Below are positions 34,001-45,932 of a DNA stretch of 64,000 nucleotides, piece by piece. Each line of letters begins with the position of its first letter. The stretch's first letter is position 1. Below the pieces are notes generated by a model. That model was given only the letters and a program-made list of their open reading frames with translations. It was not told where the DNA came from and did not search any database. The stretch comes from Combretum micranthum (taxonomy: Eukaryota > Streptophyta > Magnoliopsida > Myrtales > Combretaceae), in NCBI GenBank assembly GCA_024138025.1, contig JAMXBD010001207.1, forward strand, positions 372,001 through 436,000. The letters are read 5' to 3'. The translations under genes were made by a program, and so were the position numbers.

Positions 34001-37000
34001 CTCTATGTAATTGTGCAAGTTCTACTAGTTCTTATTTAAGTCCCATTTGAAAAGTGGTGTTTTTGAGAGTTAAATTATTTATTATTTAATTTAATAAAAC
34101 TAAGTAAGGAAATATTTTTGAAAAGCTAAACCTAACCACAAATATATAACCAAGCATGATAGTAACCAACCCAACCCAACCCACGTTTTAAACTCCATAC
34201 AACCATCAAGTAGAGATATGAGCTTCTCTCTCTATTCTAATATCATCCTCACAACATTTGCCTTAATTATATTTTATGGAGCCACTTACCAATCCTATAG
34301 CCTACTTCCAATTATTATCTCTCTAATTTAAATCCTCTTATACTTCATTATCCCATATGTTTGGTATGCAAGAATAAATCAAAATAAAATCACCAATTCA
34401 AACCTCATTTTCTTAGAATTTAAGAAAATTTGATGATTTTGACTTTACCGAATAATACAATTCTATCTATAAAGGGTAGGATCACAACACCATTTCAACT
34501 TGATCATCATATAACTGCATAAATAATTATATTTACCTCATAAATGTTTAATAAAATATCTTCTCCTACATATAATTTCATAGGAAAAAAGGCACATGTG
34601 AAGAATGCATTGTGATTTGGCTAAAAAGAATGCAACTTGAAAAGAACAACACTTGGAAGTAGGAGTTATTCATAAAAGAAAGTACCTCAAAGCAAGAAAT
34701 CATAAGCATTGTACACTATATATATACATGCACATATAGGAGTCTGGGATGTTGAATATAATGTGAATTAATCCTCGGATCAAACAATAGCTCAATTTGT
34801 TGCTAAACTAAGATTTGAGATGGCTAATATAGTTGACCTGTAAAGATTTAGTGTTTTGGAAAAAGCAATGTAATTAGCAATCTAGATTAAGCAATCAAAA
34901 AGAAAGAAAAGAAAAAGAAGAAATATGTGGAGTATCAAGTAACATCTAAATCCAATAATTTTGTTAGAGTTGTTTTTCTTATGGTAGGATGATAAAGATG
35001 TTATAGATAAAGTAATTGAAAGAATTTATCATTCTATTGATAAGCATATATAAGGGGTAGGGGAAAGGAAAAAAATATGTTGTTAATGTTGATAAGAAGG
35101 TTCAAAATCTAATGTTCTACAAGGAACCCTAAAGGAAATACATGTTTTAATCGTTTAGGTACAGACATCTTGCTACAAATGTTCAAATTGTAAAGCAGTT
35201 GTTCTTAAAGGTAAAGAAATGGTTAAGGTAGGTAAGGGGATGTAATGGATGATGATGCAGAGATGTGGAGGTGTCATCTAGTGATACAACGAGTTCTATA
35301 TTTCCTATGAATGGGTTATCGAGCATATTTTGAGTATAACTTCATTTACAAAGGATAAGTGGCACAAAAATATTTTTTCATATTAACTGCTATGTGGGTA
35401 ATGCAATATGTATTATTATTATCATCATCATCCATAGTAGCGGTTGTACTAATATTGTAATTTGGCTATGACAGAAAAGTTAGGGATGCCTATTGTAGTG
35501 CATCAAAATCCATGCACATTAGATTGGTTGTTGAGACATGATTAAAAAAAAAAAACCATGTTAAGGTACTAACTTTTATTTTTGATAAGTTCATAGATGA
35601 TAGTTATGTAATATGGTGCTATAAGTACATCTCATATGCTATTGCTTAGACCTTGATTATATGTAAGCTTGTGGTTAGCAACTACATTAAATCCAACCAT
35701 TGGCTTTTACATGCTCTTTCTAGTTTCCTTAGTTATATCAATTTCACAACTACTTTCCTTATTTGTACTTACTTTACATCTGTCCTCAAGGATGTCATCA
35801 ACAATAGATTCAAAACCTATATACTCATTAATATATTGTTATAAGACAAGTATTAGTATCAATGGATTATAAGTGTCTTAGCATGTAAAATGGCATTTTA
35901 AACTAACTGTTTTTAGGGGGGGACATATTTCCAAGATTTTTTGGGCCAGGTTTCCTGTATTGGGGAAGATCATATTTTTTTCTCAATTTTTCTTTCCCCT
36001 TTTTAGTCAAATATTAATTGCATGACCAAATATGTATATGGCTTAAATGGCGGCAGTACTTAAGCTTATTCGAATTCGTTCTTTTAAACTTATACCGCCA
36101 AAAAGTCTCTTCCTCCGAAGCTTAACCACTGTTCTTCTCTTTTGTCGAGTGCCGTTCTACAACTTTAGTATCTTCTCTAGGTATAAGTTCGTCCGAATGC
36201 TTTTATCAAATCACAAATTTTCATTGTTGTGTTAATTTTTATATAAAGGTACAGCACTCTCTTATATAATTTTCTAGATGCATCCTCTGATTTGTGTCTC
36301 GGCCAGACCTAAACTGACAATAGAAGGATTTTTTTTTCCCCCCACTTCAGCCTTCTTAACTCTACATGGCAGTACCCCAAAGGCGTTTGCCTTAGAAAAT
36401 TAAAGAAAAACTTTTTTCCTCTCTCTCTCTCTCTCTAATAGTCATGAATTGAGAAACATGCTTAACCACAATAATATACCGTAAATCATCATCATCAATA
36501 TTAGGTCAAAGTACTTCAATCGTTCTGTTCTGTCATCTTGCGTTTTCACTTACCATAATAAAAGCGTCAAAGACTTGCGTTTTCAACTACTACCGATGAA
36601 ATAATAAAAGCATAAAAAAAAAAAAGCATCTCAAGACCATGCCTTGCGTAAGAAATACATAGTATCAAATCTTGGCGATAATAATAAGATTAATGTTACA
36701 AATAGTATCCAAATTTTGACAAAACTAATATCAAATAGTTTAGAAGGCTATTTTGAATTCAATTTCCAACTCAACTCAAGCTTTCATAGTTCGAATTAAA
36801 CTGAACCACGCTTTTTCACCTAAAGTTGACTTAAAATCATATTTGACAAGATTAATTAAAGTTGTTTAGCTTTGGATTAATTTAAAGTTTATCTTTCAAA
36901 TTAAAATAATACTTTTTAAGACTCAACTAGTATTTAAAGTTTCACTTTAGCTTACTTAAACGTGCAATCTAAAAAAAATAAAATATTACAAAATTCGAAT

Positions 37001-37250
37001 TCGACTCGGCAAGCTCCTTGAAAATATAGTAACTATATGGACAAAATTCCTTTTATCCGTTCAAACCACAAAAAAAGACTGTAGGTTCACAACTTATTCG
37101 CCGATTATATGAATTGAAAATTAAGCCATCCTACTCCCACATACGCCACCTGCACCGATAAAACCAATGCCCTGTCATGACGAATGGGATATTCTTACCA
37201 CCCAACACGGCTGTCTAGCCCCACCCCCACGGCCACCAACACCCCCACCG
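34001..37250. other. AT-rich intergenic sequence
   Basis: I see no gene, boundary or domain here. Minor items are a CCCAACCCAACCCAACCCA run near 34,170, a CT run at about 36,418-36,437, and a C-rich stretch (37,200-37,250) ending in poly-A. Confidence 0.5.
36418..36437. repeat. CT microsatellite
   Basis: About ten CT units. Confidence 0.9.
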
Positions 37251-37454
37251 CAAAGGAAAAAAAAAAAAAAAAGAAAGAAGCTTATGTATTTAGAATTTAT
37301 ATATATATATATATATAGATAAATAAATATATATATCAACATAAGTAATCATAGTACTGCAAAATCGAAAAGATGAATCAAATTAAAGTACTGTCTACAA
37401 AACATTAGATCAAGAACCAATCAGCCCCACGACAAGCTACTGTAGACATCGGCA

Positions 37455-37815
37455 CTACTCAGATTGGTTCCAGACCTGTACCGAAATCGAAACCGCCAAA
37501 GCCAGGACGGTTCGCAGTTCCACGGAACTGCCAGTTCTAACGGTTTCGATTCCGGTTCCATATGAACCGTGAACTAAGTTGTTGTTTTTTTTTTTCCTTA
37601 AATAAAACAGACCCAGCCCCCTACCCCTCACCCCAAACGCCAAAATCATTCTATGTTTGTGCGTTTGTGTTTTTTTTTTTTTTTTTTGGCGCGTCGGAAA
37701 CGGTGGAACCTCTGGTTCCACACCAGCAGGTCCTTCGACAGTTCATAACCGTCCCCAATAGGGCGGTTCCCGAGTACGGAACCGCCGGGGATGGTTCGCA
37801 GTTCGAAACCATCTC
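37455..37815. repeat. GGTTCC/CGGTTC-rich repeat island
   Basis: A GC-rich block made of ACCG, GGTTCC and GGTTCGCAGTTC words on both sides of two poly-T tracts (about 37,584 and 37,671). GGTTCGCAGTTC occurs at about 37,509 and 37,794. The pattern resembles the subterminal repeats of non-autonomous hAT-type elements, but I could not define terminal inverted repeats or a target duplication. Confidence 0.4.
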
Positions 37816-38482
37816 GTGGTGATGTCTAAGCTACTGGCAAAGATAGAAAGCAAAGAACCACACCTACTTCAACATAAAGCATCTCTGCACTAACCTCACA
37901 GGTGAAACATATCCCGACACATAGAGCCATTATACTCAGCCAACCAACACCGGTTTCTTATGCTGGTTTTGGACCATTGTTTTGGTGGATACAACATTAC
38001 TCCAAATTAAAAATTGTAGCTTGTTTTCAGTCAGACAAATATTATATCAATCATGAACAGCTAACCACATGAGTATAAAGACAACTCCTGCATCCAAATA
38101 GCGAGCACCTTCCCTTTTAAAAAGGAAGATGCGTGAGATATATAGAGCCTAGAGGTGAATGTTGGCCAGCCAGGCATATAGGAAGGAAATAAAACGCCAA
38201 AACAATATAACAGGTTTTGATTTCTTTAAGAAGGAAAGCTTTGGGGAAAAATAGGATAAAAGAAACAATTACCACAAAACAGGGAAAAAAAAAAAAAAAA
38301 AGGAGATGAAAGAGGAAACTCTCAACAACTTTCCAGATAACAACATACGTTGAAACATATGCCCCAAATCATCAGTACAAAAATCCCAGTGAAGTCACAC
38401 TAAACCCGTACCCGTGGATGAGTTTTGTAGGGTGGGCCTCGTGACCAGAGGTGGCTGTGGCTGTGACTGTGGCTGTGGCTGG

Positions 38483-38566
38483 TCACCGAACAGTACTGTG
38501 CTCCTCCAATAGAAGATATCTAAAACTCCCATCACGTTCCTTCAAAGAGGCCACATTAGACTCGTT
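38483..38566 (-). CDS. Possible terminal coding exon of an unrecognised gene
   Basis: On the minus strand a good acceptor (ATCATTTCAG, cut at 38,567) is followed by 27 codons reading NESNVASLKERDGSFRYLLL then EEHSTVR and TGA. The composition is normal for a soluble protein and unlike the surrounding AT-rich DNA. A plausible 3' UTR continues to about 38,300 and holds a (TGTGGC)n stretch. I do not recognise the protein and found no preceding exon in the next several kb to the right. The exon could belong to a long gene, be a relic, or be chance. Confidence 0.25.
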   Translation of the reverse strand, partial: NESNVASLKERDGSFRYLLLEEHSTVR

Positions 38567-38593
38567 CTGAAATGATTTCCTCTTTCACTGACA

Positions 38594-39765
38594 ATGGGGC
38601 ACCTAATATTCATCCAGATTAAAAATAAAAAAATTAAGGAAACACATGTGCAAGTCAATTACCTAATGGATATCTCCCCAAATTTATTTCATTACCCAGA
38701 CAATCTAATCATCAATACTATTGCTCTTTACATGCAAAACACTTTCCATCCAAACTCAATAGCGAGGTGTGTCCACTTATTGATGAAAACAAACCTAATT
38801 TCTCCCTCCCATCCACCTTTTTATTTATTTTTTTTTTCCGGCTGCATCCACCACCCTTTTGAAATTATAACTTTCTGTGGTCAATTCATCATTATTATTT
38901 CAATTATGATCCAGCATCTCCATTAAATGAACAATCATCTATGCAAAAGAAACACTAAAAAAACTACAAAGGAACATGTGAAATCCATCATTAAACCATT
39001 AATGCAAAATATTGGCCAAGAAAAATAATTGGACAATATTAAAAAAATATAACATGGAAAGCTTGACTTTATAATTATTATGTGTCAGAATGCATCTTCT
39101 AATAACTAGATGAACCTCACCCTTATTGATATTCATCAAAGAAAATCCCTCCCTATTGCCATTGACATTGATCAAGAAGGAAGGCTAAGCAAATCATAAG
39201 CCAACTAACAAGATCATACAGAATTGCTTAGCATAAGCTCAAGCACCATTTCCAAACTGCTCCTTTTCTTCCAAGCACATAATTCTATTTCTATATGCCT
39301 CCTAATTTTGGCCAAATTCTAAATGCTTTCACAAAGAGAAGTCATTTTTCTTCATTAAGATAAGACAACACTAATCATCTTACAATAAATCAAAGAACAG
39401 CATTTCAGGCAAGAAATCTATTGATCATGTCTTGAAAATTGACAAACATGCCTATTGGCAAAATCATCATAGCACATAGTAAATTAAACTTGGTATACTA
39501 CTAATATTACATGATACTAAGGATTGATATATGGAAGCATACATATCAAGTATAAGCCCCCTTATTTTGCAGTTTTTAAAAGACTGTTTCAGCATTTGGA
39601 GCAAGACCTTTGAGGACCCAACACAAAACCCCCCAGCTGCTCCAAAATGTTATATAAAATGTAGTCAAATGTTAAAAAAAAAAAAAAGCACAATGCCTGA
39701 GAATCACCTAAGGCAAGAAGGATCAAAATGTACACACAGGTGAACAAGAAGGCGCACTTCAATTA
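38594..39765. other. Unassigned AT-rich sequence
   Basis: No motif-bearing frame, splice-supported exon or repeat boundary was found. It leads up to the GTAGG target site of the TRIM composite. Confidence 0.45.
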
Positions 39766-39770
39766 GTAGG

Positions 39771-40162
39771 TGTCACGGTCCGAGAGTTGAGGACTTTATG
39801 AGGGTGTTTAGCTTAAGCATGTTAAGTTATGAGTAGCATCAGCAGAAGGTTTGTTTGTGGTGTGGGCTGTCTCTGAAGGCAGGTCTAGCCTCCTGTGGAT
39901 AAACTGGTTGAGAGTTGATACCACTCTCCTGATGAGACCAAGGCAGGCTGAAACCAGTTCGTATAGTTGAACCTCCCATACGTAGGAGGGATCGTGGCAA
40001 AGCCGAGATAGTGCTCCTTATGAGAGTGTGGGGCTTGGAACTGACCTGGAAAGTTAAGGAAAATTAGGCTGGCTCGCCATCCAGATTAACAACAAACGAA
40101 ACTTGGAGGGATGGTCGAGTGCACAATAACTCTTTGAGGAATGAAACTCCTGTCCCATGATA
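39771..40162 (+). mobile_element. TRIM LTR1
   Basis: It starts TGTCACGGTCCGAGAG and ends CCCATGATA (CCCGTGACA in LTR2), giving an 8-bp terminal inverted repeat within the LTR. Two bases later comes the primer site. Confidence 0.85.
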
Positions 40163-40689
40163 AATGGTATCAGAGTTAAAGTTCCCAGCCCCATCAAACT
40201 GCTTAAATGCTACCCAGAGTTCTTAACGAGTGGGTAATTCTTATTGTGGATGCGGTTCGTGTGGGTAAAGCTCAAGAGGAGCGACAATCAGAGATAGGAC
40301 ATTGTTGCCAGAAGATAGCGGTGTCGCGAGTCGTAGAGACAAGGATTTTCCCTAATCTTGTTGTCAATTCAGCTCGTGTGGATGAAGCTCAAGCAGAGCG
40401 GCCACCAAAGTGAGGACATCGTTGCTTGAGAGCAGTTGTGTCGCAAGTTGGGGTTGAAGCAAGATCTTATGCTTAAACCCTATCATTGGGCAACTCAACA
40501 AGAGAGGATCTTGGAGGATAGATGAATGGATGAGGGCGAGAGGAAGCCTATGGAAGCCTGAAGTCCTAGTGAGATGATCTTGGGTGTGTTGACAATGAGT
40601 GTGGAGAAGGGGTGAAAGCTTGAGAGTGGGTAGTGGCTGCATCAAATTTACCTCATGATGAGGATGTCATGAATTTAAGTGGGGGAGAG
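40163..40689 (+). mobile_element. TRIM internal region 1
   Basis: This non-coding interior contains two diverged tandem units of about 125 bp (each with GTGGATG, AAGCTCAAG and AGCGG/AGCGA words). It ends in the polypurine tract AAGTGGGGGAGAG right before LTR2. Short open frames here are interrupted and match no gag. Confidence 0.75.
40165..40176 (+). other. TRIM primer binding site 1
   Basis: TGGTATCAGAGT, one base off the tRNA-iMet site. Confidence 0.85.
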
Positions 40690-41083
40690 TGTCATGGTCC
40701 GAGAGTTGAGGACTTTATGGAGGTGTTTAACTTGGGCATGTTGAGTTACGAGTAACATCAACAGAAGGTTTGTTCGTGGTGTGGGTTGTCTCTGAAGGCA
40801 GGTCTAGCCTCCCGTGGACAAACTGGTTGGGAGTTGATACCGCTCTCCTGATGAGGCCAAGGCAGGCCGAAACCAGTTGATATAGTTGAACCTCCCAAAC
40901 ACATGGCGGATCGTGGCAAAGCCAAGAGGGCTCTTCTTATGAAAATGTAGGGCTCGGAACAAACCTGGGAATTAGGGAAGATAAGGCTGGCTTGCCATCC
41001 AAATTAACAACAAACGATGATATTAGAGATGGTCAAGCGCCGCATGGGAGCTCTTTGAGGAGTGAAACTCCCGTCCCGTGACA
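40690..41083 (+). mobile_element. TRIM LTR2
   Basis: It starts TGTCATGGTCCGAGAG and ends CCCGTCCCGTGACA. It is shared as the middle LTR between the two internal regions, as expected from LTR-LTR recombination between tandem copies. Confidence 0.85.
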
Positions 41084-41599
41084 AATGGTATCAGAGCTAA
41101 AGTTCCCAGCTCCATCGACCACTTAGATGCTACCCAGAGTTCTTGGCAAGTGAGTAATTCTTGTTGTGGATGCGATTCGTATGGGCGAAGCTCAGGAGGA
41201 GCAACCACCAGAGAAAGGACATTGTTGTCGGAGAGCAGCTGTGTCGCGAGTCGTTGAGACAACGGATTTTCCCTAATCTTGTTGTCAATTCAGCTCGTAT
41301 GGATGAAGCAGCCACCAGAGTGAGGACATCATTGCTAAAGGGCAGCTTTGTCGCGAGTTAGGGTTGAAGCAAGATCTTATGCTTAAACCTTATTATTGGA
41401 CAACTCAACAAGAGGCGATCTTGGAGGATGGATGAATGGGTGAGGGCGAAAGGAAGCTTATGGAAACTCGAAGTCCTGGTGAGATGATCTTGGGTGTGTT
41501 GACAACTGGTGTGGAGAAGGGGTGAGAGCTTGAGAGTAGGTAGTGGCTGCAGCAAATTTGCCTCATGACGAGGACATCATGAATTTAAGTGGGGGAAAG
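41084..41599 (+). mobile_element. TRIM internal region 2
   Basis: Second copy of the interior with the same tandem units, ending in AAGTGGGGGAAAG before LTR3. It differs from internal 1 by many substitutions and a deletion in the second unit (near 41,300), so the two copies have diverged. Confidence 0.75.
41086..41097 (+). other. TRIM primer binding site 2
   Basis: TGGTATCAGAGC, an exact tRNA-iMet primer site, two bases after LTR2. Confidence 0.9.
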
Positions 41600-41949
41600 T
41601 GTCACGGTTCCAGAATTGAGGACTTTACGGGAGTGTTTAGCTTGGGCATATTGAGTTACGAGTGGCATCAGTAGAAAGTTTGTTCGTGGTGTGGGTTATC
41701 TCTAAAGGCGGGTCAAGCCTCCTGTGAACAAACTGCATGGGAGTTGATGCCGCTCCCTTGATGAGGTCAAGGCAGGCCGAAATCAGTTCGTATAGTCGAA
41801 CCTCCTATGAGAGATCCTAGCAAAGTCGAGATGGTGCTCCTTATGAGAATGTGGGGCTCGGAACTAACCTGGGAAGTTAAGGAAGATTAGGCTGGCTCCC
41901 CATCCAGATTAACAACAAACGATGCTTAGAGGGATGGTTGAGCGTCGCC
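41600..41949 (+). mobile_element. TRIM LTR3, truncated
   Basis: It follows LTR1 and LTR2 until GAGCGTCGCC and lacks the final roughly 45 bp. It joins the inverted LTR fragment with two to three bases of shared sequence. Confidence 0.8.
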
Positions 41950-42056
41950 TTCAGAGACAACCCACACCACGAGCAAACCTTCTGCTGATGCCACTCGTAA
42001 CTCAATATGCCCAAGTTAAACACACCCATAAAGTCCTCAAATCTCAGACCGTGATA
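41949..42056 (-). mobile_element. Inverted LTR terminus of the TRIM composite
   Basis: Read on the minus strand it begins TATCACGGTCTGAGAT and matches the first roughly 108 bp of the LTR, ending at TCTCTGAAGG. It sits directly against the right-hand GTAGG target copy. It forms a fold-back with 41,600-41,710. Confidence 0.85.
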
Positions 42057-45000
42057 GTAGGGATGGTATATGCGCATTCTCCCTAGTTGCCTCTGATTCT
42101 ATTTACACATATATTATTCAGTATACTCGGTAGCATTGAGTCTTCAGTCATAGATGTAGAATCCAGGATGGTGTTTCTTTTACTTTAAAAAGGAAAATAT
42201 GTTTATTTTACTTCATTAATTGCCCCAGCTAATTCTTGGAAGACATGCTAAGTAAGAGATGGAAAAGCACAAAGTCAGGAAGAGATACACATAAACCAAG
42301 CGGAGGGGATAAAAGGTCAAAGTATGTGATGGCACGAATTTCAATATAAAAAGGCTCGTGCACATTGTTTTTTTCATTCATACTATGTTCCATATTGCTA
42401 GTTTCTGTTCATAATTTTTCAATAAAAGACACGATAACAAGGTTTTATGGTAATTTTTCATTTTAATGCCAGCATATCTTAGTTTGTTAAGTTTCTAATT
42501 TCTCCAAATTAGAAATCCTTGGGAGCAACAACATGGCAAGGAGAAAAGCAAATAATAAGGGTTTATTCTTTATCTTTGTGTACAATATGTAAAACCCACA
42601 CTATCCAATTAATTGCAATAGCGTTAAGAAAATATCTAGATTACATGAACAAGAATATTCATTGATAAACTAGTTCAAAGCGTATAAACGCTTCATGATT
42701 AAACAAATTCATGAATGTCTTTGTTCATGAAGAAACTCATGAATGGGCACAATCAATGTTCATGAGTGCAAGTAATTCACAAATATAATTTAAATAAGTC
42801 CAAATCAAAAAATTATTCAGAGAAATTAGACTTAGTAGTTTAGTTCCTCAAAATAACATATGAGGAAGAGGGTTCTCTTTAGACAAGAAACCAACCCCTT
42901 CACATACAAATATTGCGTATCACTAGATCTCGAACCATAGCCCATAATAACACGGTATAAACAAAAAAAAAGACACATTTAAAACATTTCTTCAACAATG
43001 TGAGCAAGACCAAGAAAAGCAAGAGGAATTGTTACGTACATCAGATATTCCAGCTAAGATCTTTAAAAAAACAACTTCATTGGAGATAGGGACAAAGTCT
43101 TCAGGTTGTACAGTTGAGACTAACATCAATGAAGAAAAACCACCCAACCAGGACAAGGGAATCTTTTCAAATATTAGGTAGTGTTGGCATCGGAAAACAA
43201 CTTAAACTTGAACCATGGAGCGACCTGCAGTGCACGCAGACCTAAGTTTCAAACTTCCAAACCCATGTTTTGCAACTAACACGTCACACCATTGAAACAT
43301 CATCCTAGATGATGCGACAACTTCGTACTAAAGAGAAGCCACACGAGAAAAAGGGCGTGTTGGTGACAAGCACAAAACCTTAACTGCAGCTTTCCCTTAT
43401 GGACCCCAGGTGCATGTACCACCTACTTATGCTACAGTGATCTCATTCAGAACGGCCTACTCAAGCCAAAAAAACAAAGGAGAGACTTCATCCTCTATAA
43501 ATGGCCAAACTCAAGACTTAAGGACTGACCTGACCTAATTGTGTGCATTTCAACCCTCTAGCAAATATGGATCCCTATTTGGCATGGTTTAGCACTTGCT
43601 ACTTGCTACCTTCAACAGCCACAAGAAATAGAGCCTGAAGCCTTCATGGATAACCAGCAAATTTAGTTTGTGAGCAAGCTTGTTCTCCAAGAGAAAAGAA
43701 AAGTTATGAAATTACCAAGATTACACGAATGGGAACATTCGTAAATAAATTAGTTAAATAAATCCATATACAGATAGATTAAAAAAATGATTCATTTCAT
43801 AAATGAATTCACCAATTGGTAGATTAAAAGCACAAGAGTGTAGAGGGTACGCAATTTATAAATCCCATCATGTATAGGTCTCAACCAGTCACTTAGACAC
43901 AAGCAAGAAAAGAAAGAAAATATAAAATTAGTCTTAATAGGTTAGGAGTACTTTATTATCTCTAAACGAGCCAATTTGATTTGTGAATCCTAGCCATACA
44001 CACCACCATCGTATGCTGGTGGAAAGTTGTATGGAGATTCAACATACATAGGCCAATTTTTCGGTGCACCCCTAACCCGAACAATAACTTAATCCAAATC
44101 TTGGAATGTTTTGCACTCCTTTCTACCCTGAACATTACTGGAAGGTGGGGTTTCACCATAGAGAAACTCCAGGGGTTCATTGGAGAGTAGACCATAAATT
44201 TGACCAATGTCTATCAATGAAAATTACAATTGTTGCTTTAATGGGCAGCCCTATTCCTTCCCAAGCATTAGGTGTTCCTTTTTAGTCAAGCAGTCGCTTA
44301 AGCTTAAGTAGAATATCATTGTCCATGCGAAGTGATGTTACAAACAATTTTCATAATGTTTGTGGATGTTCTCTTAAAAGTCCTCATTTTTATGAAATCA
44401 GAGGCCTCACTTTTATGAAATAATAGGTCTCTTTATGAATCCTCTCACTTTCATGAGATCAACGGATTCTCTAATGACAAGCCCTCAACTTCTTCATACA
44501 AATAATACCTATGACTAGACATCGAACCCAAGCCTGTAATAGATAGCAAGGCATTCTACAAAATTTCCAATTAGAGGAAGAAAGTGGAAATGTAAGCTTG
44601 GAGTGAGCAATAGCATCTCAAAGGAAGATCTAAGCTTGATCCTACATCAGTCATTAGCACTGGATCTCAAGTTTTTAAGTGGGAGGAATTAAACCTTGAT
44701 TCCCCATTTTTGCTATAGAAAACTCCCCTTGGTGAGATGTCATGTAAATTATCCTATCGATGGTTGTACATTCATTATTTTATAAAACTATTAATTCATT
44801 CAAATAAAAACGGATTTCCCATAGTATATGAGTATTAAAAATAGGATTTAAATAAAGCAAGAAATATTTGGTTAGTAGAATGGATTTATTTGCCTCGTGT
44901 TCCTTCTAAAAACTAGGGGGATCAAAAAGCAGAAAATTGGATTAGTTTTTTGTCAAACCTTTAATTCTACCATGGCAAAACATGAAGTTTTTCATGAATG

Positions 45001-45900
45001 GTTGGAGCATAAGAAGAAATGAAAGTGTAATTAACTAAAATGCTTCTACAAGGCCCTCCAACAAGACTTTCAAATCTTGTTTGTAAGACCTAAAACCAAT
45101 CAAGGAAAGAACATCAGTAACAAAAGGGTCTCGATAAGTGAGGTTTTCAATTCAAAAAAAAAAATGATTAAGAACAAGTTATTCTATCAACTAAATGCAG
45201 ATAGCCTTCAAACTTGGTATGGAGTTGTTTAATTATCAAAGCCTACCAAAACCAAGATTGTAAGCATGCATGTAAAGAGAGGATTTTCCTATTCGGTCAC
45301 TTTTTGATGACACCGAGTGTCAAGTTTTCATCTCATCATTAGCATGTAAAAGACTAGTGCATCCAAGCAGGTGCGGCTATGAGGATCCAAATATTGTTTC
45401 ATCAAATAAATAGCCTGGGCCAAACATTGATTTTTAATAGATAAAAGATAGTGCAATGTTCCTTTCATGGATTGTATCTTACCTATAAATATGTGTCGGC
45501 ATGATGGACTAAAGTTCTTTGAGAGCCACACTTTACATGTATGAGCAACTTAGTGTAAAAAACTATGTAATGCATCCATATAAATCTTCAAAACTGTTAA
45601 TAAATTATGGCAAGGGATGCAAAGTCCTAATGTGGCTTTAGTTCATGAATTAAGTACAACAAAAATCAGCATAAAGAAGACCAGAACCATCTTCTCATTT
45701 AAATAATACTATCTTAATATCAAACATCATACAAATAATGAATTCCCTGCAGGTATAGGTAATTCCTTTATTGCTGTAACAAGAGAGATGGTTGCTTTGA
45801 ATATTATACCAAATAATTATAAGAAAGTTTATATACCTGAAAGGAACATCTAGGACAAATTATCCCACTTCATATGGCTGATGCAATTAGTTGCTTTGTA
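42057..45900. other. Unassigned sequence between TRIM and MIR535
   Basis: No complete gene. A TATA-like CCTCTATAAATGGCC lies at about 43,490. TTCATGA/TTCATGAA words are dense at 42,650-42,770 and near 44,390-44,460. A short coding-like segment sits at 43,991-44,221. These look like LTR or old transposon remains. Confidence 0.4.
43991..44221 (-). pseudogene. Coding-like relic, unrecognised
   Basis: One minus-strand frame reads SLIDIGQIYGLLSNEPLEFL, GETPPSSNVQGRKECKTFQD, a single stop, then VIVRVRGAPKNWPMYVESPY and NFPPAYDGGVYG before TAG. The composition and length of the two halves look like real protein broken once. A sequence like an acceptor (GGGTTAG) precedes GAPKNWPMY, so the second half could also be an exon. 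I recognise no family. Confidence 0.25.
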
Positions 45901-45932
45901 TCAAGATATTGAAGAAAAACACCTGCAATTAA

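Larger units (their letters stand above)
39771..42056 (+). mobile_element. Composite TRIM: three LTRs, two internal regions, inverted LTR end
   Basis: The order is LTR1 (39,771-40,162), internal 1 with primer site and polypurine tract, LTR2 (40,690-41,083), internal 2, LTR3 (41,600 to about 41,949, lacking its last roughly 45 bp), then an inverted copy of the first roughly 108 bp of the LTR (about 41,949-42,056). The whole is bracketed by perfect 5-bp copies of GTAGG (39,766-39,770 and 42,057-42,061), so it entered as one unit. Internal regions of about 530 bp carry no gag or pol, which fits a terminal-repeat retrotransposon in miniature that depends on another element's enzymes. Both outer ends are the U3 end TGTCACGGTC, one inverted. 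Confidence 0.9.

Noticed and set aside
35653..35872. Overlapping plus-strand hydrophobic frames
   Set aside because: AT-rich chance frames without start context, splice sites or domain.
37455..37822. Overlapping frames on both strands (88 and 86 codons)
   Set aside because: Both include poly-Lys or poly-Phe from A/T runs and cross the GGTTCC-rich repeat island. This is low-complexity sequence.
45328..45531. Minus-strand 67-codon frame with a faint copia RT-end resemblance
   Set aside because: The pattern LHYLLS...YLMKQYLDPHS is only loosely like copia, and no neighbouring RT or RNase H motif was found.
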